Below are positions 1 through 6,416 of a stretch of DNA of 11,708 bases, piece by piece. The notes beneath the pieces are model-generated. The model did not search any database, was not told the DNA's origin, and saw nothing but the letters and a program-made list of their open reading frames with translations. This DNA is from an uncultured Bacteroidota bacterium. GTDB taxonomy: Bacteria > Bacteroidota > Bacteroidia > Chitinophagales > Chitinophagaceae. Location: NCBI GenBank assembly GCA_903933995.1, contig CAIZMD010000493.1:1-11708 (forward strand), given 5' to 3'. How positions within the stretch are numbered: position 1 is the first letter of the stretch; each line of letters begins with the position of its first letter. The position numbers and the translations under genes are program-made.

Positions 1-72
1 AAGTTATTTGTACACTAAATGTAACAAGTAGTCCTTGCTGTAAAAAATTTTAGCAGGGTATTTGGCAATAGT
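1..72. other. Left-edge noncoding stretch after the permease gene
   Basis: No reading frame with coding character is visible. A weak hairpin (CCTTGCT at 33-39 against AGCAGGG at 52-58, with one mismatch on the minus-strand RNA) lies just past the permease stop and encloses an A/T run. It could be a poor terminator for the operon, but I would not rely on it. Confidence 0.25.
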
Positions 73-810
73 TTACAAGAGAATGGCGGCTAGGGCATAG
101 TCAGCCACTAAAATCAGGATACAACTCACCACCACGGCAGAGGTACTGGCCCTTCCAATTTCTAAGGAACCGCCTTTCACGTTATAGCCATAATAAGCTG
201 GAACAGAACTGAGAATGAATGCAAACGTATAGGACTTGTACAGCGCAAAATTGATATTATAGAGATTCAAATTCTGTCTTAAACCCGCGTCAAAAATATC
301 ATTGGCCAAGATGCCAGACATGGCACCAGCCGTTCTTCCACCCCAGATGCCCAATACAGCAGAAATGACTATCAAACAAGGAATCACTAAGAGGGCCGCC
401 AAAATCTTAGGCATGATTAAATAGCTCTTAGAATTAATACCCATAATTTCAAGGGCGTCTATCTGCTCACTAATGCGCATATTCCCAAGTTCACTGGCAA
501 TCTTACTACCTACCACACCTGCCAATACAATACTCAATACCGTAGGAGATAATTCCAAAATCATACTATCCCTAACAATCTGAGCAATGGTAGATAAAGG
601 CACCAAGGGGCTCACCAATTGATAGGCCGTTTGCACAGTGGTTACCGCACCAAGGAAAATAGAAATGATGACCACAATGGGCAATGCGCCAATACCTATT
701 TCTACACACTGGTGCATGAATTCCTTCCAGTACATGCGCCAGTTTTCAGGCTTGGTGAACATGCCTTTCAGCATCAATAAAAAAGTTCCAAAATGGGTGA
801 AAAAACTCAT
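73..810 (-). CDS. mlaE: MlaE/YrbE-family ABC transporter permease
   Basis: This is a 245-residue integral inner-membrane protein of the MlaE (YrbE) family. In other Gram-negatives this family forms the membrane core of an ABC transporter that moves phospholipids between the inner and outer membranes, with an MlaF-type ATPase and an MlaD-type substrate-binding protein. Visible family features are an amphipathic N-terminal region (1-35), a hydrophobic stretch at 38-58, the segment ELSPTVLSIVLAGVVGSK (86-103), the cytoplasmic coupling segment EQIDALEIMG (115-124), hydrophobic segments at about 135-157 and 192-206, the segment around GYNVKGGSLEIGRASTSAVV (208-227), and a final membrane helix. Length is typical. 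The ATG lies 3 bases after the maeB stop, so translation is probably coupled. No ATPase or MlaD gene is visible; they may lie past the left edge. The substrate is inferred from the family only. Confidence 0.9.
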   Translation of the reverse strand: MSFFTHFGTFLLMLKGMFTKPENWRMYWKEFMHQCVEIGIGALPIVVIISIFLGAVTTVQTAYQLVSPLVPLSTIAQIVRDSMILELSPTVLSIVLAGVVGSKIASELGNMRISEQIDALEIMGINSKSYLIMPKILAALLVIPCLIVISAVLGIWGGRTAGAMSGILANDIFDAGLRQNLNLYNINFALYKSYTFAFILSSVPAYYGYNVKGGSLEIGRASTSAVVVSCILILVADYALAAILL

Positions 811-813
811 GGT

Positions 814-3156
814 TTATTTTTTTCTTTTTTTCAAGCGTTTCCACCAACTACTGGTTTGTACCGCTTCTTCAATATTGCCCTTGCATTTCAATTGCGCATC
901 TACCACAGCTACAATGGCCATATTGATAATATTGCGCACACTACTTCCTAGTTGCAATACGTGTACGGGTTTTTTCAATCCCAATAAAATTGGTCCAATG
1001 GCGTCTGCACCACCTACTTCTTTTAAGAGATTATAGGTTACGTTACCCGATGTTAGGTTAGGGAACATGAGCACGTTTACTTCCTCATCTACCAACTCAC
1101 TAAAGGGATAATTGTCTTTTAATATTTCTTTGTTAAACGCCAGACTACCTTGCATTTCACCATCAACAATCAAGGAAGGGTTTCTTTGTTTTAGAATCTT
1201 GGTTGCCTGAGCTACCAGTCTTGCTTCTGGTGAATCACTGCTACCAAAATTACTATAGCTCAGCATGGCAATTCTTGGTGTCAGGTTAAAAGTGCGTACT
1301 TCCTTAGCCACCATCATGGTAATATCTGCCAGCTCTTCTGCAGTAGGATTAAAGTTCACGGTCGTATCGGCCAAGAACAAAGGACCTTTCTTGGTCAGTA
1401 ACAAATACATACCTGCAATTTTCTTTACACCATCCTCGGTACCTACAATTTGCAAAGCTGGTCTAATGGCTTCTGCATAGTTCTTGGTTAATCCAGAAAG
1501 CATGGCATCAGCATCACCTGTTTCTACCATCATACAACCATAATGGTTGCGGTCTTTCATCAGCTTTTTACTCTCATAAGCATTCACGCCCTTGCGTTGA
1601 CGCTTCTTGAAAAACAGGTTGCCATAAAACTCGCGCGTCTCTTCATTTTCATCACTACGCGGATCAATTATGGGTAGGTCTGTTAAATCAATATTGTTTT
1701 GTTCCGCTATGCGATTGATCTTAACAGGATCACCTAATAAAATTGGATAGGCAATACCCTCATCATAGATAATGCTAGCAGCCTTTAGAATTTTTTGGTT
1801 ATCCGCTTCTGCAAATACCAAGCGCTTAGGACCTTTTCTGGCTTTGGTACCAATGACGCGCATCAGCTGGTTATCCAGACCCAAGCGTTTGTTCAATTCA
1901 ACTGCATAAGCTTCCCAATTATGGATGCTTTTTTGCGCTACACCAGATTCCATAGCAGCTTTAGCCACAGCAGGTGCTACTGCTGCCAATAACCTTGGAT
2001 CCAAGGGTTTTGGAATAATATATTCCGGACCAAAGCTCATGCTTTGTTGGTTATAAGCCATATTCACAATATCAGGAACTGCTGTCTTTGCTAAATCGGC
2101 CAAAGCCCTTACAGCAGCCAGTTTCATGGCTTCATTAATTTGTTTGGCGCGCACATCTAGTGCTCCACGGAAAATATAAGGGAAGCCCAATACATTGTTT
2201 ACTTGGTTGGGATAATCCGTTCTACCAGTTGCCATGATAATGTCTTTTCTCACAGCAGCAGCATCCGGATAAGTAATCTCGGGATCAGGATTGGCCATGG
2301 CAAATACAATGGGATTTTTAGCCATAGACTTAACCATGTCTTGGCTAACCACATTACCCACACTCAGACCTAAGAATACGTCAGCATCTTTCATGGCTTT
2401 TTCTAAAGTCCAGTCTGATTTTTTAACTGCAAACTTTTCTCTAATGGGCCCTAAGTCTGTTCTACCAATATGCAAAACGCCATCCTTATCAAAAACAATA
2501 AAGTTTTCGTAACGAGCGCCTAGTGCAACATATAACTGAATACAAGCCATGGCTGCTGCACCAGCACCATTGATCACAAACTTTACCTTCTCAATTTTCT
2601 TTTTCTGCAGTTCCAATGCATTGAGCATGGCAGCACTGCTGATAATAGCAGTTCCGTGCTGGTCATCATGCATCACCGGAATATTCATCTGCTCTTTTAA
2701 CTGCTGCTCAATATAAAAGCATTCAGGAGCTTTAATGTCTTCTAAATTAATGCCACCAAAAGTGGGCTCCAACGATTTGACAATTTGAACAAATTTCTCT
2801 GGATCCTTCTCGTTGATCTCAATATCAAATACATCAATATCTGCAAAGATTTTGAATAGTACGGCCTTCCCTTCCATCACGGGTTTACTGGCATCAGGAC
2901 CAATATCGCCCAAGCCCAATACGGCTGTTCCATTGCTGATTACACCAACCAAGTTTCCCTTAGCAGTATATTTATAAACGTCTTCTGGATTTTTGAAAAT
3001 TTCTTTACAAGGTTCTGCTACTCCTGGGCTATAAGCCAAACTCAAATCTCGTTGTGTCTTGGCTTCCTTGGTAGGAACCACTTCTATTTTACCTGGCCTG
3101 CCATTGGCATGATATTCCAACGCTTGCTCTCTTCTTAAATCGGCGTGTTTAGACAT
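814..3156 (-). CDS. maeB: NADP-dependent malic enzyme fused to phosphotransacetylase domain
   Basis: A 780-residue two-domain cytoplasmic enzyme of the MaeB type. Residues about 1-425 are malic enzyme, which oxidatively decarboxylates malate to pyruvate with reduction of NAD(P). Visible are the catalytic tyrosine in SLAYSPGVAEP (Tyr42), the lysine in MEGKAVLFK (Lys97), metal ligands in INLEDI (Glu139-Asp140) and HDDQHGTA (164-171), and the dinucleotide loop GAGAAA (197-202). Residues about 430-770 match phosphate acetyl/butyryl transferase. In studied MaeB proteins this half binds acetyl-CoA and controls the malic enzyme rather than acting as a transferase. Length fits the family (about 750-780). 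NADP rather than NAD preference is inferred from MaeB membership. The lysine-rich tail (last 8 residues) is basic. It sits 9 bases after the M20 gene and 3 bases before the permease gene, mid-operon, with no promoter of its own visible. Confidence 0.95.
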   Translation of the reverse strand: MSKHADLRREQALEYHANGRPGKIEVVPTKEAKTQRDLSLAYSPGVAEPCKEIFKNPEDVYKYTAKGNLVGVISNGTAVLGLGDIGPDASKPVMEGKAVLFKIFADIDVFDIEINEKDPEKFVQIVKSLEPTFGGINLEDIKAPECFYIEQQLKEQMNIPVMHDDQHGTAIISSAAMLNALELQKKKIEKVKFVINGAGAAAMACIQLYVALGARYENFIVFDKDGVLHIGRTDLGPIREKFAVKKSDWTLEKAMKDADVFLGLSVGNVVSQDMVKSMAKNPIVFAMANPDPEITYPDAAAVRKDIIMATGRTDYPNQVNNVLGFPYIFRGALDVRAKQINEAMKLAAVRALADLAKTAVPDIVNMAYNQQSMSFGPEYIIPKPLDPRLLAAVAPAVAKAAMESGVAQKSIHNWEAYAVELNKRLGLDNQLMRVIGTKARKGPKRLVFAEADNQKILKAASIIYDEGIAYPILLGDPVKINRIAEQNNIDLTDLPIIDPRSDENEETREFYGNLFFKKRQRKGVNAYESKKLMKDRNHYGCMMVETGDADAMLSGLTKNYAEAIRPALQIVGTEDGVKKIAGMYLLLTKKGPLFLADTTVNFNPTAEELADITMMVAKEVRTFNLTPRIAMLSYSNFGSSDSPEARLVAQATKILKQRNPSLIVDGEMQGSLAFNKEILKDNYPFSELVDEEVNVLMFPNLTSGNVTYNLLKEVGGADAIGPILLGLKKPVHVLQLGSSVRNIINMAIVAVVDAQLKCKGNIEEAVQTSSWWKRLKKRKK

Positions 3157-3165
3157 ACTTATTTT

Positions 3166-4356
3166 TTAGTGACCAATTTTTGCATTTGCACCCAACCAAG
3201 CCATGATCCCAATGCCCGTTTCAATAGCATTTTCGTCAATGTCAAATTTGGGGGTATGCACATTATGAATGATTCCCTTTGCTTCATTTCTAACACCAAG
3301 TCTGAAAAAGCATCCGGGAATCTGCTGAGTATAATATCCAAAATCTTCTGCACCCATTCTCATCTCTGTCTCTTCTACATTTTCCTTACTCATATAGGTA
3401 TCTGCTAGCTGCCAATTGGCACCCGTAAATGCAGGATCATTATCTACTGTAGGATAACCAATATCAATCAACAAATCAATCTCAGCACCCATGGATTCCA
3501 CCAAACCTATGGCCTGCTTGGTTATGAGCTCATGCGCTTTAAAACGCCAAGCTTCATCCATGGCTCTAAATGTTCCTTTTAGTTTTACTTCACTAGGAAT
3601 TACATTGGTAGTATGACCACCTTGAATAGAACAGATAGACAGCACTGATGGTGAAAGTGGATTATTATTCCTTGATATAATTTGTTGCAAACTCACAATT
3701 AATTGCGAGGCAATTAAAATGGTATCAGCTGTTAAGTGCGGAGCCGCAGCATGACCGCCCTTGCCCTTGATGGTAATATAGATTTCATCGGCGCTAGCCA
3801 TTACCCTACCCTTTCTAAAACTTAATTTTCCAACAGGCAAACCCGGATGAACGTGTAAGGCAATGATGCCGCTGGGCGATGGGTTTTGTAAAGCACCATC
3901 TCTAATCATAAAACTGGCACCCCCTGGATTTTTTTCTTCTCCCGGTTGAAACAATAGTTTCACTGTTCCAGACCATTGGTCTTTTGTTTCCTGTAAAATT
4001 TTGGCAGCACCCAATAATATACTGGTATGTACATCATGACCACAGGCATGCATGACACCCTCATTCAAACTGCAATAGGGCACTTGATTTTCTTCTTGAA
4101 TTTGCAAGGCATCCATATCTGCCCTAAGTGCCATCACCCTGCTTGATGGATCCTTCCCTTCAATTAATGCCACTAAACCAGTAGTAGCTTTTTGTTCAAA
4201 ACCAATACCCATAACACGTAGTTGTTCTTGAACAAATAAACTGGTTTCAAATTCCTGATAACTCAATTCAGGGTGTGCATGCAAATGCCTTCTTACCGCA
4301 ATAAATTCTGCGGCATAAGCTTTTGCCAAAGATTGTATGTGGGCTAATAATTCCAT
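3166..4356 (-). CDS. M20-family metallo-amidohydrolase (N-acyl amino acid hydrolase type)
   Basis: A 396-residue zinc-dependent amidohydrolase of peptidase family M20, subgroup of N-acyl-L-amino-acid amidohydrolases, hippurate hydrolases and IAA-amino-acid hydrolases. These cleave an acyl group from an amino acid. The metal-binding motifs are present in order: RADMDAL (78-84), MHACGHDVH (102-110, with Cys105 and His107), PGEE (138-141), the histidine in ALHVHP (about 168), GKGGHAAAPH (198-207, start of the dimerisation insert), MGAEDFGYY near the C terminus, and the final histidine in HTPKFD (about 367). No signal peptide is visible, so it is probably cytoplasmic. Length is normal and no catalytic residue appears lost. 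The ATG is 5 bases past the SPOR gene stop, so the two are co-transcribed. The natural substrate cannot be read from sequence; deacetylation in amino-acid salvage is the commonest guess. Confidence 0.92.
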   Translation of the reverse strand: MELLAHIQSLAKAYAAEFIAVRRHLHAHPELSYQEFETSLFVQEQLRVMGIGFEQKATTGLVALIEGKDPSSRVMALRADMDALQIQEENQVPYCSLNEGVMHACGHDVHTSILLGAAKILQETKDQWSGTVKLLFQPGEEKNPGGASFMIRDGALQNPSPSGIIALHVHPGLPVGKLSFRKGRVMASADEIYITIKGKGGHAAAPHLTADTILIASQLIVSLQQIISRNNNPLSPSVLSICSIQGGHTTNVIPSEVKLKGTFRAMDEAWRFKAHELITKQAIGLVESMGAEIDLLIDIGYPTVDNDPAFTGANWQLADTYMSKENVEETEMRMGAEDFGYYTQQIPGCFFRLGVRNEAKGIIHNVHTPKFDIDENAIETGIGIMAWLGANAKIGH

Positions 4357-4361
4357 TCAAT

Positions 4362-4805
4362 TTAGTTTGCCATATTTTCTTCTTCTTCCTTGGTAGGCGT
4401 ATAGTCAATGGCGTCTTCTACAATAAATACGCCTGTTGGATAATATTTGCTAACCAGGTTTCTAAATTTTTCAGCATCGGCTTTCTTTAGAAAATTCCCA
4501 ATCCTTACTTTAAAATTGGGCGATTGAAACAGGGTATAGGATTTTTGATCAGGGAATCTAGTGAGCAATTCAGATTTTACTTTAAAAGCTTGATCTCTGT
4601 TTGAGGTACTCACAACCTGTACCCTAAATCCTTTGTACTGTCCTGAACTAGTTAACAAACTGGCGTGCTTATTAATCTGATTTTGCTTTGCCGTTAACTG
4701 GTCCATTCTTGGATCTTTGTGCACAATTACCGTGTCATTGGCCATGGCCACAAATCCTGCAAAAACGGCTACCAATAAAAAAAATAAATAATTAGGGTTC
4801 TTCAT
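4362..4805 (-). CDS. Secreted SPOR-domain protein
   Basis: A 147-residue exported protein. Residues 1-22 form a signal peptide: MKNPNY, then a hydrophobic core, then a likely cut after AMA. A short linker rich in Gln, Asn and Lys follows (23-57). Residues about 58-132 look like a SPOR domain: a beta-strand beginning FRVQVVSTSNRDQA, a helix with KVKSELLTRFP, a strand with FKVRIGNFLKKADAEKF, a second helix, and a last strand GVFIVEDAI. SPOR domains bind denuded glycan strands of peptidoglycan, often at the division site, so a periplasmic wall-associated role is likely. The tail is acidic (EEEEN). There is no other catalytic domain and no transmembrane anchor after processing. It lies second in the deoC run, and its link to the metabolic neighbours is unclear. 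Domain call fairly firm, biological role open. Confidence 0.85.
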   Translation of the reverse strand: MKNPNYLFFLLVAVFAGFVAMANDTVIVHKDPRMDQLTAKQNQINKHASLLTSSGQYKGFRVQVVSTSNRDQAFKVKSELLTRFPDQKSYTLFQSPNFKVRIGNFLKKADAEKFRNLVSKYYPTGVFIVEDAIDYTPTKEEEENMAN

Positions 4806-4813
4806 ATTTCAAT

Positions 4814-4835
4814 AGACTATGTTCTTCAATAGTCT
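4814..4835 (-). repeat. Inverted repeat between deoC and the SPOR gene
   Basis: AGACTAT (4814-4820) and ATAGTCT (4829-4835) are exact inverted copies with an 8-base loop, in the 41-base gap between the deoC stop and the SPOR gene's ATG. In the RNA it would form a 7-base-pair, AT-rich hairpin ending 8 bases before the ATG. It has no U-tract; it could mark mRNA processing or tune translation of the SPOR gene. Confidence 0.4.
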
Positions 4836-4846
4836 TACAAGTTAAA

Positions 4847-5518
4847 TTAATATCCTGAATCTTGTACAGGGGCACCAGAAACAATGGCCACACCCGCGCT
4901 ACAACCCAATCTGGTTGCACCCGCATCCACCAATTCTTTGGCAAATGCATAGTCCCTAATGCCACCAGAAGCTTTTATTTGAACCTGGGCTGGCAGGTGT
5001 GCACGAAACAGGACCACGTCTTCAACAGATGCGCCTTTTTCTGCATACCCAGTGGAGGTTTTTAAAAAGTCAATCCCAGCTGCTGCATAAATATCGCAAC
5101 AAGCAATAATTTCTTCCTTGGTCAATACCCCTGATTCAATAATCACTTTAATGGTTTTCCCCTTGCTTCTGATAATGGGCATGATATGGTTGATCTCACC
5201 TGCTATATACTGGAAATCTTTGTTCTTGATAGCAGAAATATTGCAAACAACATCTAGTTCATCTACCCCATCAACCATGGCCAAAACTATTTCTGCAATC
5301 TTGGCTTCCACTGCACTATAACCAAAAGGAAAACCAATCACCGTAGCCACTTTTACTGCAGTTCCAGCTGTTAAAGCTTTGGCCTGTTTGATAAAATTAG
5401 GAGGCACACAAACCGCCGCAAACCCATACTGTATGGCTTCTGCACAAAGTTTGTCAATATCCGCCACCAAGGTTGTTGGCTTTAAAATGGTATGATCAAT
5501 ATATTGGTTCAGTTTCAT
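4847..5518 (-). CDS. deoC: Deoxyribose-phosphate aldolase
   Basis: A 223-residue class I aldolase that splits 2-deoxyribose 5-phosphate into glyceraldehyde 3-phosphate and acetaldehyde in deoxynucleoside salvage. Family hallmarks are YIDHTILKP near the N terminus, DELDVV (86-91, with the proton-relay aspartate), the Schiff-base lysine in FLKTSTGY (Lys153), and the second lysine in IKASGGIRD (Lys182). The glycine/serine phosphate-binding end SAGVAIVSG is present. A longer frame opens at a TTG at 5548, but its extra 10 residues are not conserved-looking and that codon lies upstream of the predicted -7 box (5536-5543), so the ATG at 5518 is chosen. Length then matches bacterial DeoC (about 220). 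It is the first gene of the minus-strand run. No deoA, deoB or other salvage gene is in the window. Confidence 0.95.
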   Translation of the reverse strand: MKLNQYIDHTILKPTTLVADIDKLCAEAIQYGFAAVCVPPNFIKQAKALTAGTAVKVATVIGFPFGYSAVEAKIAEIVLAMVDGVDELDVVCNISAIKNKDFQYIAGEINHIMPIIRSKGKTIKVIIESGVLTKEEIIACCDIYAAAGIDFLKTSTGYAEKGASVEDVVLFRAHLPAQVQIKASGGIRDYAFAKELVDAGATRLGCSAGVAIVSGAPVQDSGY

Positions 5519-5535
5519 GGAAAAACTTTGAGGGG

Positions 5536-5543
5536 CAAAGGTA
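5536..5543 (-). promoter_or_regulatory. Predicted Bacteroidota -7 box for the deoC operon
   Basis: On the minus strand this reads TACCTTTG, a perfect match to the Bacteroidota housekeeping -7 consensus TAnnTTTG. A TTG that could be the -33 element lies 16 bases upstream (5562-5560 on the minus strand), slightly closer than the usual 17-23. A transcript starting about 6 bases downstream would have a leader of roughly 10 bases before the deoC ATG. The match is seen in sequence; its activity is inferred. Confidence 0.65.
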
Positions 5544-5570
5544 AACAAAGCAATCCTTACAATGTCATAA

Positions 5571-5590
5571 AATACCCAATTCAGGGTATT
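5571..5590. repeat. Perfect inverted repeat in the divergent deoC/5636 intergenic region
   Basis: AATACCC (5571-5577) and GGGTATT (5584-5590) are exact reverse complements separated by six bases (AATTCA). The repeat lies just upstream of the deoC promoter on one side and of the plus-strand outer-membrane gene on the other. It could be an operator for a dimeric regulator. As a terminator it is unlikely, because no U-tract follows on either strand and no gene ends here. Confidence 0.55.
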
Positions 5591-5608
5591 CAGAAATCTT
5601 TCAGAAAT
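5589..5608 (+). repeat. Tandem TTCAGAAAT direct repeats, 11-base period
   Basis: TTCAGAAAT occurs at 5589-5597 and again at 5600-5608, a spacing of 11 bases, close to one turn of the helix. A third, partial copy (TTCAGAAA) is at 5640-5647, overlapping the first codons of the following gene. The second and third copies sit within the small palindrome TTTCAGAAA. This arrangement suits a protein binding one DNA face, but AT-rich chance cannot be excluded. Confidence 0.4.
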
Positions 5609-5635
5609 TTTTGATTTGCTAAAAAAAACAATAAC

Positions 5636-6310
5636 ATGTTTCAGAAAAAAATTTCTTTGAGTTTATTACTCTTGATTGGCTCTATGACTGCTTTTGCGCA
5701 AAAGACAAAATTATCAGACAATGGCAGGTTAGACATTAGTATTGGATTGGCTAATCCCAAGGCAGAAGCCACATTTGGGCAGTTTTACAAGTCAAAAGGC
5801 ATTCAACCCCGATTAACGCTTGAATATGGATTAATAGGTCTTCCTTATAGTAAACAATTTCACGCCCGTGTTGCGGCAATAGCAGGGCTAGAACCGGGTT
5901 CCTTTACCAATAAGACTACCATGCTTACAGAAGCCAAGATGACCAACAAACCACTAGGTGGAAGATTCTATCCACTAGCACTAAGAAATGGCTTAGACGC
6001 AGTAAAATGGAAGCATGTGGGCTATTTTGTAGACGAGGCCTTATTAGGTGCACTTTGGTTCTTAAATGGCTTTTATCTGGAAGCCGGAACTTCACCTGGA
6101 GTAACCATTAAAGAAGAAGGCTACGCCGATGTTAGCCGATCACCCAGTTTCAGTGGATGGGGTATTGCTTTATATGATTTTGCACCTGAAAACAAACTCC
6201 GATTCAAATTCAATTTTGGCACCAGAAAATACAAATGGACCAATGCCAGCAATACCAGCTCAGAAATCAAATCCTTCTGTGTAGACTTTGGACTTAGTTA
6301 TCGTTTTTAA
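5636..6310 (+). CDS. Probable outer-membrane beta-barrel protein of unknown function
   Basis: A 224-residue protein I do not recognise by name. Residues 1-21 are a clear signal peptide: MFQKKIS, a run of leucines, then cleavage after AFA. The mature part alternates polar and aromatic or hydrophobic residues in strand-like blocks, such as RLDISIGLA, PRLTLEYGLI, HARVAAIAG, GFYLEAGTS, GWGIALYDF, LRFKFNFGTRKYKW and the end SFCVDFGLSYRF. Ending in phenylalanine is typical of proteins folded into the outer membrane by the BAM machinery. The size would suit a barrel of about 8-10 strands. It is a single gene with its own upstream region, divergent from deoC, and it converges on secA with a shared terminator. 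No -7 consensus is present; the nearest candidate is TTGATTTG at 5611-5618, with one mismatch. Start chosen: the ATG preceding the signal peptide. Confidence 0.75.
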   Translation: MFQKKISLSLLLLIGSMTAFAQKTKLSDNGRLDISIGLANPKAEATFGQFYKSKGIQPRLTLEYGLIGLPYSKQFHARVAAIAGLEPGSFTNKTTMLTEAKMTNKPLGGRFYPLALRNGLDAVKWKHVGYFVDEALLGALWFLNGFYLEAGTSPGVTIKEEGYADVSRSPSFSGWGIALYDFAPENKLRFKFNFGTRKYKWTNASNTSSEIKSFCVDFGLSYRF

Positions 6311-6342
6311 GTACCCAATAATTCTTACCCTATTCCTAAACA

Positions 6343-6366
6343 AAAATGCCCCAATCGGGGCATTTT
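6343..6366. terminator. Bidirectional rho-independent terminator between the 5636 gene and secA
   Basis: AAAATGCCCC (6343-6352) and GGGGCATTTT (6357-6366) form a perfect 10-base-pair stem with an AATC loop. The GC core is flanked by A-runs on one side and T-runs on the other, so either strand's RNA has a hairpin followed by U residues. It lies 32 bases after the stop of the plus-strand gene and about 50 bases after the secA stop on the minus strand, exactly where convergent genes would share a terminator. Confidence 0.9.
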
Positions 6367-6416
6367 CTATTTTACAATTTCTTAGCACTCTTATCTCATC
6401 ACTCTTCACTAAAGAA

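Noticed and set aside
33..58. Hairpin after the permease gene as a strong terminator
   Set aside because: The stem has a mismatch on the relevant strand, the loop is long, and no U-tract follows it; kept only as a weak remark.
638..3408. Several plus-strand frames opposite the permease, maeB and M20 genes
   Set aside because: They are antisense to strongly conserved enzymes and show composition expected of reverse-strand readings.
5519..5548. TTG-initiated extension of deoC by 10 residues
   Set aside because: The codon lies upstream of the predicted -7 box, and the added residues do not resemble DeoC N termini, which begin near the MKLNQYIDHT block.
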